Assembly: GCF_023078275.1 (NCBI RefSeq)
Contig: NC_062971.1
Coordinates: 8,556,001-8,620,000 of the forward strand
Length of the DNA stretch: 64,000 bases
DNA from: Leguminivora glycinivorella
Taxonomy: Eukaryota; Arthropoda; Insecta; Lepidoptera; Tortricidae
Reading direction: 5' to 3'
The translations under genes and the position numbers were made by a program. Below are positions 10,718 to 22,424 of this stretch, piece by piece. The notes under the pieces were generated by a model, which was not told where the DNA came from, did not search any database, and was given only the letters and a program-made list of their open reading frames with translations. How positions within the stretch are numbered: the first letter of the stretch is position 1; the number at the start of each line of letters is the position of its first letter.

Positions 10718-10859
10718 GTACAGTCAACCAATTTGAATCCTAGGCCACTGTAGAACCTTTGCACAGTTAACGTCAATGTGACTTCTTATGGCAAATAGAA
10801 CATGGTTTAAATAAGACAGGGTTCTAGAGTGGCCTAGGATTCAAATTGGTTGACCGTAC
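10718..10859. mobile_element. MITE with ~40-bp terminal inverted repeats (AGTCAACCAATTTGAATCC)
   Basis: GTACAGTCAACCAATTTGAA and the following CCTAGGCCACT at the left have an almost exact inverted copy at the right end. The 60-bp centre is unpaired. No frame is present. Confidence 0.75.
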
Positions 10860-10864
10860 GACAG

Positions 10865-11280
10865 TCTTTGATATGTGCTTATTATCTGGGATCTGGGATG
10901 GCGCTAGGACCAATGAGTTTTACCAACTTTAAACCTATTTAGTTACGTCTGTTCTTATGAGATTCCATGTACCTACTCCGTATATGGATTATATGGAAGG
11001 TTAAATATTTATACGAAATTAAAACTAACAAATCCAGTCCAATTGCTTGTTAAAAGTTTAAAACAGCTGAGTATAACCCAAATAATACAATCTTGGAGTA
11101 ACTTTGTTAACCCTGAAAAAAGTGTGCCGGGTTTGCGGTAGTCTTGCAGAATTAATAGGCACGTTTCGGCTAGAGCTAGATTAAGCGCGCCCGTTACCAG
11201 AAAGGATAGGAGCCAACTAATACACTCCACGCACAGAGACCTTGCTCGAATTCAGGAAATTAACGGGGCATTGATTAGGT
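10865..11280. other. Non-coding stretch
   Basis: The 73-codon minus-strand frame here resembles no known family. Nothing else was seen. Confidence 0.3.
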
Positions 11281-11289
11281 ACTTTGCTC

Positions 11290-11425
11290 TGAAAAATAGT
11301 CATTGGAGTCAGTCCGTCTGTCACATTACTAAATATCTCGAGAACAACTAATGCTATCAACTTGAAGTAGTTGTTTTGTGAACACTGTAAGCCTCTACAA
11401 ATAGAAAGTATTTTCTTTTTAATTT
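11290..11425 (+). repeat. 5' segment of the abundant lepidopteran repeat
   Basis: The segment with CACATTACTAAATATCTCGA, then CTATCAACTTGAA and CCTCTACAAATAGAAA, matches 35387-35485. It is an isolated 5' part of the family found complete at 35.4 kb. Confidence 0.55.
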
Positions 11426-11734
11426 ATTAATTTGTTCACACAACACAACATATATGCGTTTACCCAAGTACTCGTACGAAGACCGGTTGACGACACATGA
11501 CGTCACACACATACGTCAATCTAGTAATAAAGGTCCCCACCTGCGCCGCGTACCTACATTAGACTGCACCTTACAGCCGAAGCGGCTACACATACATCTG
11601 TATAGATTCATTAAAATACCTAAACTACTTGTACCTAGTTATTAAGTTAATTAAAAGAAAAATAGTACTATCCTGGAGTTCTTCATTCTTCATAAGAAGA
11701 TCTTACATTGAGGAGTACACCGAACAAATTTTAT

Positions 11735-12245
11735 TTCAATTTAAAATATCTTTATTCATGTAGGCCTAGTTACAAGCTCTTATGAATAGTTCATTACATA
11801 TATATTATGATCTTAATCTAACCTAATTATCAGAGCAATTTATTGTTGTAAATTATTGTTCATAATAATATTGAGTCTATAATATACAATTTCATATAAA
11901 AATAATCGTTAAACAAAAAATATATAATTAGGTATATGTATATATAAAAATACATGTCTAGAATATTTCTAGGAAAAATCCAATGTCCAAAAAAATACAT
12001 TAATTTCATCAACAATAATAATAATAATAATAAGAAACCATTTCGAATAACAATTAATCCCACGTTGTTTTATCATTCATGTAGTCTTGTGTTGTATAAT
12101 AAGCTTTGGAAATGAGTACACGCTTTACATGATTCTTAAATTTATTAATTGACAAGTCAGTAATATGATTCGGAAGCTTATTATAAAATCGAACACAATT
12201 ACCCAAGAATGATTTTTTAATTTTACAGAGCCGTGTGAAGGGCAC
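11735..12245 (-). pseudogene. LINE 3' end: reverse transcriptase C-terminus plus 3' UTR
   Basis: The minus-strand frame 12245-12054 encodes 63 residues with FLGNCVRFYNKLPNHI and FKNHVKRVLISKAYY. This FYNKLP...NKFK...KKAYY-type pattern is common at the very C-terminus of CR1/Jockey-group LINE proteins of insects. After the stop, about 320 bp of AT-rich 3' UTR run to an A-rich end near 11735 (read on the minus strand). The rest of the protein is missing, consistent with 5' truncation, and the left partner sequence at 12250 is a different repeat. It encodes no functional enzyme. Confidence 0.7.
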
Positions 12246-12259
12246 CGCGAGTTTATGTT

Positions 12260-13055
12260 TATTTTTAGTATTTGGGTATCTGTCTTTAGAAAGAGCTCAA
12301 ATTGAACGCGAATAAACTATTTTTCATATTTTTTTTGTTGTGGAAAAGAAGAATTTTAAAGGAAAATGAAAAAAAAAAATCGTTCGAAGTTACCAACCAA
12401 CAAAAAAATATGAAACTTTTAGGAAACATTGGCTTTATGCAAAATTTTACAGGAAAAATAAAATTGTGTTTGTATCTTTGAAACATTTTTTTATTCACAA
12501 AAACTTTTCAAATTTTTACTTTCAATTTAACCACCCTTGCCCTTGGGTGTATATCGTACTCCAAATGAAACCGTCTTCTTTCAAATAAAGTAAAAACTGT
12601 GAAAATCGGTTAACATTACAAATAATTATCCCTGAAAAACCGACATACTATACAGGTCGCGCTAATTACCAACATACTATACAGATCGCTCTAATTAGTT
12701 AGCGAATTCATCGAGAGATGGCGCTATACACAATAATGCTCATTAGTACCTTTACTTTTAGCTTCTAGTCAAGTCATTTACTTAGTGCCACCTAGTCCAT
12801 CTTCTAGGCCTTACAGAAAACCAGCGTTGCGGAGTGCAACCATTGAGCGCAACTTATAATTTTTTGTAACTAGTTTTAGTTTAAGATAGTTATTGATATG
12901 TATTGTGTGCTAATAAATGCTTTTTATTTCTTTATTTCTTTCAAGTCATTAGAGTTATATGAGAATCATCAGATTATTTTAAGTAGGTAGTTTGAAAGAA
13001 AGTTTGTACGGAACCCTCGGTGGGCGAGTCCGACTCGCACTTGGCCGGTTTTTTT
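12260..13055 (+). repeat. Abundant lepidopteran repeat, copy C, interrupted by a retroposon
   Basis: It follows 35630-36186 closely (AGAAAGAGCTCAAATTGAACG, then GAGAGATGGCGCTATA, then the GGTGGGCGAGTCC tail). It has a local tandem duplication at about 12645-12705, where ACATACTATACAG occurs twice. It is split by the insertion at 12779-12940. Confidence 0.7.
12779..12940 (+). mobile_element. 5'-truncated retroposon tail with 10-bp target duplication
   Basis: The 162-bp insert ends with a TTTATTTCTTTATTTCTT-type tail. It is flanked by TCAAGTCATT at 12769-12778 and 12941-12950. A relative of the host repeat without the insert is present at about 36070-36105, which marks the empty site. It is probably the 3' end of a LINE or SINE. 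Confidence 0.8.
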
Positions 13056-13059
13056 AAAG

Positions 13060-13435
13060 AAAAATAAGCCAAATGAGTGTAATCGACTCGACGATGTCTG
13101 GTGAAATACACATTTCGACGAAAAACCAAACTTCTTAAAATATGAGGACCGTGGTCCTTAATCGAAAACTCTCATTTGTCATTAAACTTTTTCTTTATTG
13201 CCTTTAATGTTCTGAATTTAGATCGTTTCCGGGTATCGCTCAATACATACTGATCCCTAAAAAAGTCGTAAATTACGCGTGTCGATACAGAAGTCTCATT
13301 AAGATCATGGCTAACAAAAGTAGGTCAATGCTCACCAACAACGATATAGAATTATTTTGCTTATCCAATTCGAGTATTTACAAGAGGTCGTGCTTGTAAA
13401 TGGCTGATTCATTCGCACGTGTAAAATCAGCAATA
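13060..13435. other. Non-coding stretch
   Basis: AT-rich, with no recognised element. Confidence 0.35.
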
Positions 13436-13436
13436 T

Positions 13437-13531
13437 CAGCATCAAAAGTAGCCGTTGAAACAACGCACCAAAAGTTTATACCTAGTTGAAGCGTTATTTG
13501 ATCCGCTACTTTTGATGCTGACTGTCGTCCC
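13437..13531. repeat. Inverted repeat (CAGCATCAAAAGTAGC)
   Basis: CAGCATCAAAAGTAGC near the left end has its complement GCTACTTTTGATGCTG at the right end. The 95-bp whole could form a stem with a ~60-base loop. It looks like a small MITE. Confidence 0.55.
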
Positions 13532-13849
13532 GCTTGCTCTTACGACGGAGCTAATCGGCACACCAATAACAGTAGGCTCTAACTACTAGGGCTCTAGTCT
13601 AGTAACAACAAAGGAACGCTAAGATAATGTATCGGAAATTAAGTGAGTGCCTATTGTTTATAATGTTAATAAAATGCGTAGACTCTAATTTCCGTTCTTT
13701 AATCGTACAAGCCCAGATAGGGTTTCACCCAGTAGGTTAAAACGTAATAATAATAAGTAGAAAGGGATTAACCTCGCGTAAAACTTAGTTCAAGTACGGA
13801 AGCGGGATTGCCATAGTTGATAGGTTTGTGAAATAAAATACCTGGTGCC

Positions 13850-13988
13850 GTAGCCGAATGGCATGTCTGCGACGCGAAACGAAAACGAAACGCCGCTACA
13901 GGTAGTCTGGCTCTGTCACGCCAATATGCAAGAGCGATAGAGATAGATATCTACGAGCGTTTTGTGAGCGTTTGTGCCATTCGGCTAC
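13850..13988 (+). mobile_element. GTAGCCGAATGGCA hairpin MITE, copy 2
   Basis: GTAGCCGAATGGCA at the left and TGCCATTCGGCTAC at the right form exact inverted ends. The flanks (ACCTGGTGCC on the left and ACCCTGGTCC on the right) suggest an imperfect target duplication. Confidence 0.8.
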
Positions 13989-13989
13989 G

Positions 13990-14590
13990 TACCCTGGTCC
14001 GTCTATCATATTACCTATTAAACATTGGAGTATAGTACCTTCGTGTTAGCTGTTATCTTATAATTTTGGATACAATATACCAATTCTTACGAGCATATTT
14101 TTTAGTATTAGAAGCCAACACAATCATAAAAAAGATTTCAAAATGCGGATAGGTACTGTGATTGGCGAATGCTTCTAACTTTATGAAAGTCGCTCGTGTA
14201 AATTCAGTGTTTAAACAAGCAGCGCATCAGGTTGAGGCTGTATGTTTAATCCATAATTCAAAGCCACATGCGTCAATCGCGCCATGCATGTGTAATATCA
14301 TACAATCGATTAGGATCTACAATACATATTTCTAATCTAGTTCATTGGCTTAGGCTGACCTTCTCAATTTGACATATTATCAAACTCACTGCTTCGCTGT
14401 TTTAGCTAGAGATGTAATTTCTCAATTACAAAGTTTTAAAACTACATGAAATAAGTAAAAATTAACATATTATTACAGTTATTCTCCGTTATAGGATTTT
14501 AGTACTCATAACTTTACTCTCTACCTTATTTCATTCCTTGGTTAGTATGTAACACCGCGGGGAATTAACTTTTATGTATCTCATATTACC
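13990..14590. other. Non-coding stretch
   Basis: No gene or clear repeat was recognised. Confidence 0.35.
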
Positions 14591-14599
14591 TACCATGCA

Positions 14600-14900
14600 A
14601 TAGTTATTTGTTATACAAGAGTGCAAAGTTGTATTTTAACGCAGAGTGTGGAATTGAATAACGAGCAAGCGAAAGGATACTATAGCGAGGAAAGTACAAC
14701 GCAAAAAACGTGTTTATCACTGCTTCCAGTAGTTCCACAGGTGGTAAAACATCTTCATCACTAGATTAACCCACTTTTATCAGTTTTAAAGCAGAAAATT
14801 TGCCTCAGTTCAAGGTCTAATTACTTTATCCACTAGTGGATAAAATGCGTTTTTACGTATTAAAGGACAAAACACGGTGTTTCCGAGCTAGTGAGGGGAA
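14600..14900 (-). repeat. Dispersed MITE-like repeat, related to 47690-47905
   Basis: TTATACAAGAGTGCAAAGTT and the sequence TGTATTTTAACGC to GTGGAATTGAATAACGAGCA are inverted matches of 47780-47905. More distant relatives are at 45390-45610 and 57230-57620 (GCTTGCTCGGGTATCAATAT). Confidence 0.55.
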
Positions 14901-15283
14901 AATAATAAAAAGCGTAGCCATGGTTGCGTGGAAAATCGGCTCTTTCACAGTAATTCTTTTGAATGTAGTTTTCATGACAAATAAATATTAAGTATTTACT
15001 GTGTAAGCTTTCGATGAATGCAATAAACGCGTACATCTACGTCCATATCATAAGTTTCCTAATATATACTTAAAAGTGAACTGACACTCACTAGTTCATA
15101 CACTTGGATGGTGATAAGCAATAATGTGTCAACCCACAAAAACTAAAAAAATGAGATTTTAATGCCATGTTATAGATGGATTTTTAAACTTCAATTTGCA
15201 AAAATGACCTTTTCGTTTTGAAAATTTTCACAATCCCAAAAGTAAAAAAATAGGTTACGGCTCAGCGACGACATTGGTCTAAG

Positions 15284-15379
15284 CGCGGCAGCGGTGAGCG
15301 GCGGCCATACATTGGAGCGAGACACAGCGATGGGACTTTTCATTCGCACGTATGGCTGCCGCTCACCGCTGTCGCGCCT
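15284..15379. mobile_element. Hairpin MITE (GCAGCGGTGAGCGGC)
   Basis: GCGGCAGCGGTGAGCGGC at the left is complementary to GCCGCTCACCGCTGTCGC at the right, with GCCATAC/GTATGGC extending the pairing. The unpaired centre is about 45 bp. It appears to be a young insertion within the left arm of the larger structure. Confidence 0.65.
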
Positions 15380-16255
15380 GTTTTGCATTAAAGTGTCAAG
15401 AACCTTAACTTATTATAGTAATTAGCAGAAGACATATTTAAATTACAATAATGTGTTATGAGGGTTGACTCATTATTGCGAAAATCACATTCCGCTAGTT
15501 CTGTTTTAGCACAAGCGGTGTAAAGGTAGGTGTTCCTAAAAATAGTGTTTATAATAAGTAATTAAACAAATTATCAGCAAAAATATATTCATTATTGCGG
15601 TTTTCAAGTGTTAAATACTACTGGTGACAAAAATGCGGTATTTATAAGGTGTAATCATACTTTTTTTACGGAATACGTTTTGAGGTCAGTTTTCCGAAAA
15701 ACATATAGTAAAATAGCTTAACGTATGCGGAATGAAATCTGGACAAAGTTTTGATATCGTACAGAGTAAGTAAATAAATAAACTAAAATAATGTATAAAT
15801 GCCAGATTAAAGTTTACATATCTGTCATTTAAACTGGTAAGTTTCATGAGTATTGGATTCCTTTTCTCGAAATGATGGTCAATCGAGAAGGACGACCTAG
15901 CGAAACTGTTTGTAATTTCTACATACCAATTTTCTGTGACCGAATGCAAAAGCCCGAGGAAAGTTTTGTAGGAAGGGTTAGAAGCTAACAGTCAATTTAT
16001 AATATTTTTGCGTCCTTTTTCTTTACAAAAACTACCGCAACAAAGCGTGGTTCAAGAAAACATTACAGCATTGGCAAGTTTTCTGGGAGAGATTTGATTA
16101 AAAGAAATGTCGGCCCCCTAAGGCACAAAATCTTACAGAGAGCTCGAGACAGCATTCGAATGGGGCAGCGAAAGTGATAAAAATTATCTTGAAGACATGA
16201 GTATCGATATACATTCAAAAAAAGTTAGACCTATAGTCTTCAAAAATAAAATAAA

Positions 16256-16425
16256 AAATTTAGGTGTCCGTGCCTTCGCTTGAACCACTAATGAGATTAA
16301 CACCTTCATAACTCGGCCCTAATCGAGTGAATTCCTCGACTAGTAGCGCCATCTGGCGCGCCAGTCAAGTACTAGTGTCGCCCGGTTACCAGCGCTCGGC
16401 TGCTTTTTCCTCAGTACGCTTTTGT
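16256..16425 (-). repeat. Inverted partial copy of the MITE at 22141-22421
   Basis: Bases 16282-16417 read as an exact reverse complement of the interior and one inner end of the element at 22.2 kb (for example CTGGCGCGCCAGTCAAG). The outer ~25 bp instead match the segment 22113-22140 (GGTGTCCGTGCCTTCGCTTG). Confidence 0.7.
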
Positions 16426-16621
16426 AACTCGGCCGAGCAACACGTTTACAAAAGCAAGTCTTAAAAAGTTCGAGAAATTTAAAACATCGAGAAGATTATG
16501 ATTACTTCTAACTTCGTGATATTCCGCTCGGTGCCTTTGGCCCAGCGACGAGACGCAGTGACCTCCTGTAGGCACCGTCATAAGTACGCGGATAGATATG
16601 CGTCACTCACGTGAGACTGAC

Positions 16622-17010
16622 ATGGCGTCGTCCCGTGAGACGACAGACATCGTCCCGTGAGACGACAGACGTCGTCCTGTGAGACGACAGACGTCGTCCT
16701 GTGAGACGACAGACGTCGTCCCGTGAGACGAAAGATATCGTCCCGTTAGACGATAGAGGTTGTCCTGTGAGACGACAGATGTCGTCCCGTGAGACAACAG
16801 ACGTCGTCCCGTGAGACGAAAGACGTCGTCCCGTGAGACGACAGGCGTCGTCCCGTGAGACGACATGACGTCGTCCAGTGAGATGACATGGCGTAATCCC
16901 GTGAGACGACAAGCGTCGTCCCGTTAGACGACATGGCGTCGTGCCGTGACACGACAGGCGTCGTCCAATGAGACGACATTGCATTGTCCCGCGAGACGAC
17001 AGGGTTGTTC
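16622..17010. repeat. 22-bp minisatellite with dyad symmetry, about 17 units
   Basis: The unit centres on GTCGTCCCGTGAGACGAC, in which GTCGTC and GACGAC are inverted, followed by a 4-base spacer such as AGAC. Most units differ by one to three bases. Because 22 is not a multiple of 3, three units make one 22-residue protein period, and all three minus-strand frames stay open over much of the array. Those frames are artefacts. Degenerate units (CCCGTGAGACGACAT and similar) trail on to about 17560. Confidence 0.9.
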
Positions 17011-20000
17011 CTGTGTGGTGGCATGGAGACGATGAAGAAAATTGACAGCGATGGGACGCAGTGTAATCCTATGCACCGTCATAAAGAATATAAAGGACAA
17101 ATGCTACGCTCACGTAAGACGAGACAGAGCGACGTCCCGTGAGACGACATAGGTTCGTCCCTTGAAAAGTCATAGCTTCGCCTCGTGAGGTGACAGGACA
17201 CAAGAGATGTCTTGAAACGACAGATGAGGTCCCTTTAGATAACCTGGCCTATGAAAAGATAGGGCCCACGATCCAATAGGGCATCGCCTCGTGATATGAC
17301 GAAGGAAATCATTCATTGTGCAGACATGATTCGTCATTAGAGACAACATGAGTAAAGTTGTGCTGTGCGAAAAAGTACACTGTCATATAAATTGACAAGC
17401 GTCGCCCCGTAAAAGATTGAACTTTGCAGCGACTTGGAATTTGGATTTCGTTGCCCTATGCGATGATTTACGACATCCTGTGAGAACCCATTGGGTTATT
17501 ACATGCTATGCACTAATTCACCTTTCGTGTCATGAGACGAGCGTTATGATCACGAGGCAAAATGTTGTATTTGTACTCGAATCTCAATGAGATTATGTCG
17601 CTTTAAGATCTACTTTGCGGTAATTAGATAGATAGATAGATAAAAACTTTATTGCATAAAAATATCATGACAAAAAAAATTATAATAATAATAATTAAGA
17701 ACTATAAGAATTAGCACAACTCTTAACTAAACATACTTTGTATAAGGTATTTCTAAACATATATACTTCGTAGAAGGTCTTTCGAATCAGAACCACAGCG
17801 TACGTGTTAACCTGAGACATACACAATTACACAGTTTAGTCATTGTCTTATTAGACAAAAATCATCACGTGATGGGTTCCCATAAGTGGGGTCGTTTTAG
17901 ACAGGTAAAGTGAACGACATCGGCGTCGTCTCAATTGCCTAATTAGCTAATACATAATCAGCGTGGTCACCTGACCAACAGATGAATGATTGTGAGGAAT
18001 GTCCAAATTTCTCTCACTCGTGAATATCTGAACGGCCATAATGATGACGAATGTGTGATCCAATTACTGTAAAGCAACGCCGTTATTGCCAACCTAATTT
18101 GTCATGTCAACTTTTAGAATGCTCGTCATGATAGAGGTTTATTACAATATAGCAGGTTTGACGTTGTGAAAATCCACTTCCACATCTAAAAACGTGTGGG
18201 TGGAGCTTCGGTAGCAATTAACTAGCACTTTGTTGCCAGATACTAAGCGAATTAAGAAATATACATAATAGTGATGCTAAACAGAATGAAAAACCACTTT
18301 ATATTACAAAGCCCTTCTTGCCCAATCAGAAAGGGAGAGGGGGCGGTGAAAATACCAATGGGAAAAAGAAAATCCATTAATTTATGCTACTGTTTTACGC
18401 TATTCCTAGAGTGCAGATTCTTCTAAATGAATGATTAGAGCTCTAGTCTCATCAACTCACGGGCGTCAATAATTGACGCATGGTCTTGGGTCTTGATACG
18501 GACTTTAGAAATGCAGAAGAACCACTCAGGTACTTAGCAAATGTTGACTATTAGCTACAAAATAACTTACCGCAAAGGAAAATTCTTGTACTAGGCTCAT
18601 TACTCTGTGAAACCTGGATATTAGTCTGTATTTCAGCAAACTTATAGCTGTCCGGCTGAAACGTCCAGTCGGACTAATGGCGGATAATGTTCCAGTATAT
18701 GTTGTTCAGTATACCGAACTGACAAAAGTATCACTTCTGTAGCAATCGACCCAGTAGAGACTTCTGAACCAATTCATTTAGAAATAAAAAGCTACAGCTC
18801 GGAAAGTTTTCTAAGTACGATATATACATATATGTACTACAAATTGACCTCAAACTGCCGTTAATCGACCAACGGTTAGAATACTCAATCATGCATTATT
18901 ACTAACGTTAGCTAGACCAAGGTTACAGACAATCCTTGAAGAGGTTAATTACAAAGACAACAAACTCGTACCGGAAATCTGACTCCCAAATATATACGAT
19001 ATTTTGTGGATAGTTTGGCAGAATAACTTAAAGGATATGTTATTTAGCACAATAGAATTTTAGTATGCCTTGTTGCATTGTTACTCAGGACGGACTCTCG
19101 TCGTAAAAGGATTTGTCGGTTGTCCAGTTCGATGGCGTAATGTTACGAATCCTATGTTTCTATAAATAACTAACGAATTAGATTAAAGAGACGACCGAAC
19201 AATATTCTCAAACTATTTACAGCGAAGAACTATGGCTTACATCTCTTGACCGAAGTAAATGAAGTTGGTCCTAAACTTAAACAACTACACAAAACAAAGC
19301 AAGAAACCGTGTAGGTAAATTGTATTCAAAGTGCTTATTTGTTGTATGAGTATGATATATCGAAAACACTTTAATCTCATTAAAACCAATAGGGCAATAC
19401 ATTTTCCGAGAGAAGCCGATTTTCACAATTTGCTAAGGCACTCTTATGGATAAAATGTTGAAAGGTAGTCACTGAATGTGGAGGCCTGTTTCTGAAATGA
19501 TAAATTAAACGGAAATTGAAGGATGAATCTCTTTCGATTTTAGACCACAGTTTCCTCTTACAAATAAAGAGGCGCTCGCATCCTAAAATTATCGCCCGCT
19601 ACTGCGGTATTACTAACAGAAAGTTCCCGTTTATTTCATTTGACAAATGTTTTCTGAATAGGTTTCTGGGGCCTAGAGAGATTAACAGAAGTTGCATATT
19701 TACAATTAACTTTTGGAACTCCATTAGCGCGTTGTAGGATCGGTACACATTTCCGCAGTTGCTTACTAAGCGCCATTTATTAGAATTTTGCGGCGCGACC
19801 ATTTGTCAGTAACAGAGGAGACGCCACAACTTATTCAAAAAACGGTCCGTAAGGCCAGAGGACGAGTCCCAGTCCCAATTGAATTTAGTGTAAGGAACTA
19901 GAAATATGATGTTTATAACATTACTGTGCATAAGACTTAATTTAGAAGACTTCGGACTCCTAATATACCTGACATACAAGAATTTGTTAGGACACTCATA

Positions 20001-22100
20001 AAAGGGAGCGCAGATTCTAGGCAAAATGGGTTTCTAGTGGTAACAGAAAACTTAAAATTATTGCCGTTTAAATAGATATTGATGAACTATATTTATCAGA
20101 AGTAAGGTCTTGAGACCTAAATAAAAAATAAAAGCTCAGCGCTTAAGGTACGCAGTAGGTACTTATAGCTACGATATTTTGACCTATTGGTCTCGAATGA
20201 CAGGCAAGTGTAAATACCATTGTCATCGTCCGTGGCGCTACATGCTACAGCCGTGCGTACGTACGACTTTTAAGAAAATCCTAATTATATGCCATACGAT
20301 AAATAAATAATTGTCATCTCGATATAATTGTAGAATCAGGTATTACCTTACATAACAGTTGCATCTTGTTTATGGGAAGTCCCGCTGCATATGGATTTTG
20401 GGAAATAAGCAAGAATACAGTAAATATTAACCCGTATGTTTATGTGTATACATCAGTTTATAAAGAACGTGAGACATTTATATTATTCGCACAAAAGAGC
20501 AATATAGAATATATTGCTTTGCAATTTGGTGATAAATTACGAAAGTGCTGAAAAGAAAACTATTTACTATCTTAAGCTGATGACTGAATTTGAATTATAA
20601 ATGGGTAATCGTACATCATTAACCCTTATTTGAATAGTTATCTGTCGTCTTACATTCTTATTAGAATATCGAAATGGACTAAAGAGCCATAAGTCGTAAT
20701 GTTTTAGAATTACTAGCTCACGAATCGTACAATTTTCCCTTTATAAATTCGGCTAGTCAGCACATAAGTCATAAAAATGATAAGCCTAAAAATATATGCA
20801 TCACATATTCATAATTATTCAAACACAAATTAAATATTTCAAATATCGAAAAAAGCATACTAGCTAGACATAGTAAAAGACTAAATAAAGTTGACGAGTA
20901 CAGTGTAGAGTGGATTCCCGCATTAACATTCATGTATATTCATGGAAGTATCAAAGTCAATTTAATTAGAAATAATTGCCTTCATTTGATCTTCGCCTAA
21001 GTATGTGTGACTCATTAGATCATTGATTCGTTTCAATCGCTTGTATCCCAAAGATTTTTGCTCAGTTGACCCATTTTAATTTAATAGGAAAAATTTACAT
21101 AGTTTCCGTTCTCGTAAAGACTTTGAGTAGGAGCTTACCTTTTATTATATGGATCCTTAGCTAATCATGGCCATGGTATTATCAATTCAGTCAGAAGCCG
21201 AAAATGTATTATCATCTTATTTGCAGTTTTGCTACCAGTCCAGCAGTAACGCATACATTATCGTAATGTGGGTATACATTACAAATTAGCATATGATAGT
21301 GTGCAATTTCTCCCAACTCAAGCGTCTATTTCAATTGTTTTGGGCAAATGTATATTTCATATACAGAATTCATAACACATTATGCATTGGGAAATGTTGA
21401 CATTTGGCAGTGGGCTATGTAAGACAATGTTTAAGCTATGTCAATATTGCTTATTACTCAGTATACTAACAATAATATGTGCATATTGAGAGATACATAT
21501 AGGCGCATTACTTATGGTACAGTAATCAATTTACATGAAAAATAAAAATTTCAACATAATGTCATAATGCTCACGGCAGTGCTATGATATAATTGTGTAT
21601 TATAGTTACATAATATAATTATAGTTATCTTAAGCAGAAGAAGACTAGTATCTTGGTGAATTTATAAGACAAAAAACATGTATATGATCTTGTTCTGATT
21701 AAGGACTGTTGTAAGGGAAACGTGAGACAAATTTTGCCGACGTTGATGTAACACCCATTGATGAAGGGAAGCTCTTCAGAGTTTGGGTTGCTACAGATAT
21801 TTTCTCACAAAAATGTTAATGAAATAACAGGTTTTATTTCCGTAAATATTGTAATACCGATCTATTAACTACTGGCTTCCTGTCGGTTTTATGTTATATA
21901 TAAATTAAGTGATTCACCACCATCATAGAGTCATAATGGATAACTGTGCTGTGCTGTCAGTTTCAACTCATGAAACCTTAGTAGCTAAATTTTGAAACAT
22001 CCCTTTGTATACCTTTTTATTGCTTATTATGACATTTCTGTATAAATAAAGTATATCAGTCACAGTACGCCCTAACCAGCGCCGGCAGAGGTTTAAACAC
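17011..22100. other. Core of the candidate large element; no coding signal
   Basis: The first 500 bp hold worn minisatellite units. A GATA microsatellite followed by AAAACTTTATTGCAT (about 17624-17656) looks like the 3' end of a minus-strand retroposon. Bases 17902-17918 and 17963-17976 carry single copies of the 12-mer found in the array at 24.5-26 kb. Short frames in 19.5-20.6 kb resemble nothing known. Confidence 0.4.
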
Positions 22101-22140
22101 GTCTCATTAGTGGTTCAAGCGAAGGCACGGACACCTAAAT

Positions 22141-22421
22141 AGAACCGTTTTTCCCCCGAAGGGTAAAAAACGGATATTTAGGTTCCTGCCGAAGCTTGAA
22201 CCACCCTTAAGGGCCTTGCCGGCTAAAGGTACTGAGGAAAAAGCAGCCGAGCGCTGGTAACCGGGCGACACTAGTACTTGACTGGCGCGCCAGATGGCGC
22301 TACTAGTCGAGGAATTCACTCGATTAGGGCCGAGTTATGAAGGTGTTAATCTCATTAGTGGTTCAAGCTTCGGCAGGAACCTAAATATCCGTTTTTTACC
22401 CTTCGGGGGAAAAACGGTTCT
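22141..22421. mobile_element. MITE with identical 64-bp terminal inverted repeats
   Basis: Bases 22141-22204 and 22358-22421 are exact reverse complements over 64 bp (ends AGAACCGTTTTTCCCCC). The 153-bp interior contains GACTGGCGCGCCAGATGGCG. Immediately to the left, 22103-22140 is a diverged version of the inner part of the same terminal repeat. Identical arms suggest recent movement or gene conversion. Confidence 0.8.
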
Positions 22422-22424
22422 ACT

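Noticed and set aside
16622..17010. Resemblance to a CRISPR array
   Set aside because: The units have no distinct spacers, no cas genes are present and the genome is eukaryotic. It is a plain minisatellite.
16603..17024. Three overlapping minus-strand frames of 87-125 codons with repeated SHGTT/VSRDD/CRLTGRR blocks
   Set aside because: They are the three frames of one 22-bp tandem repeat and have no other protein feature.
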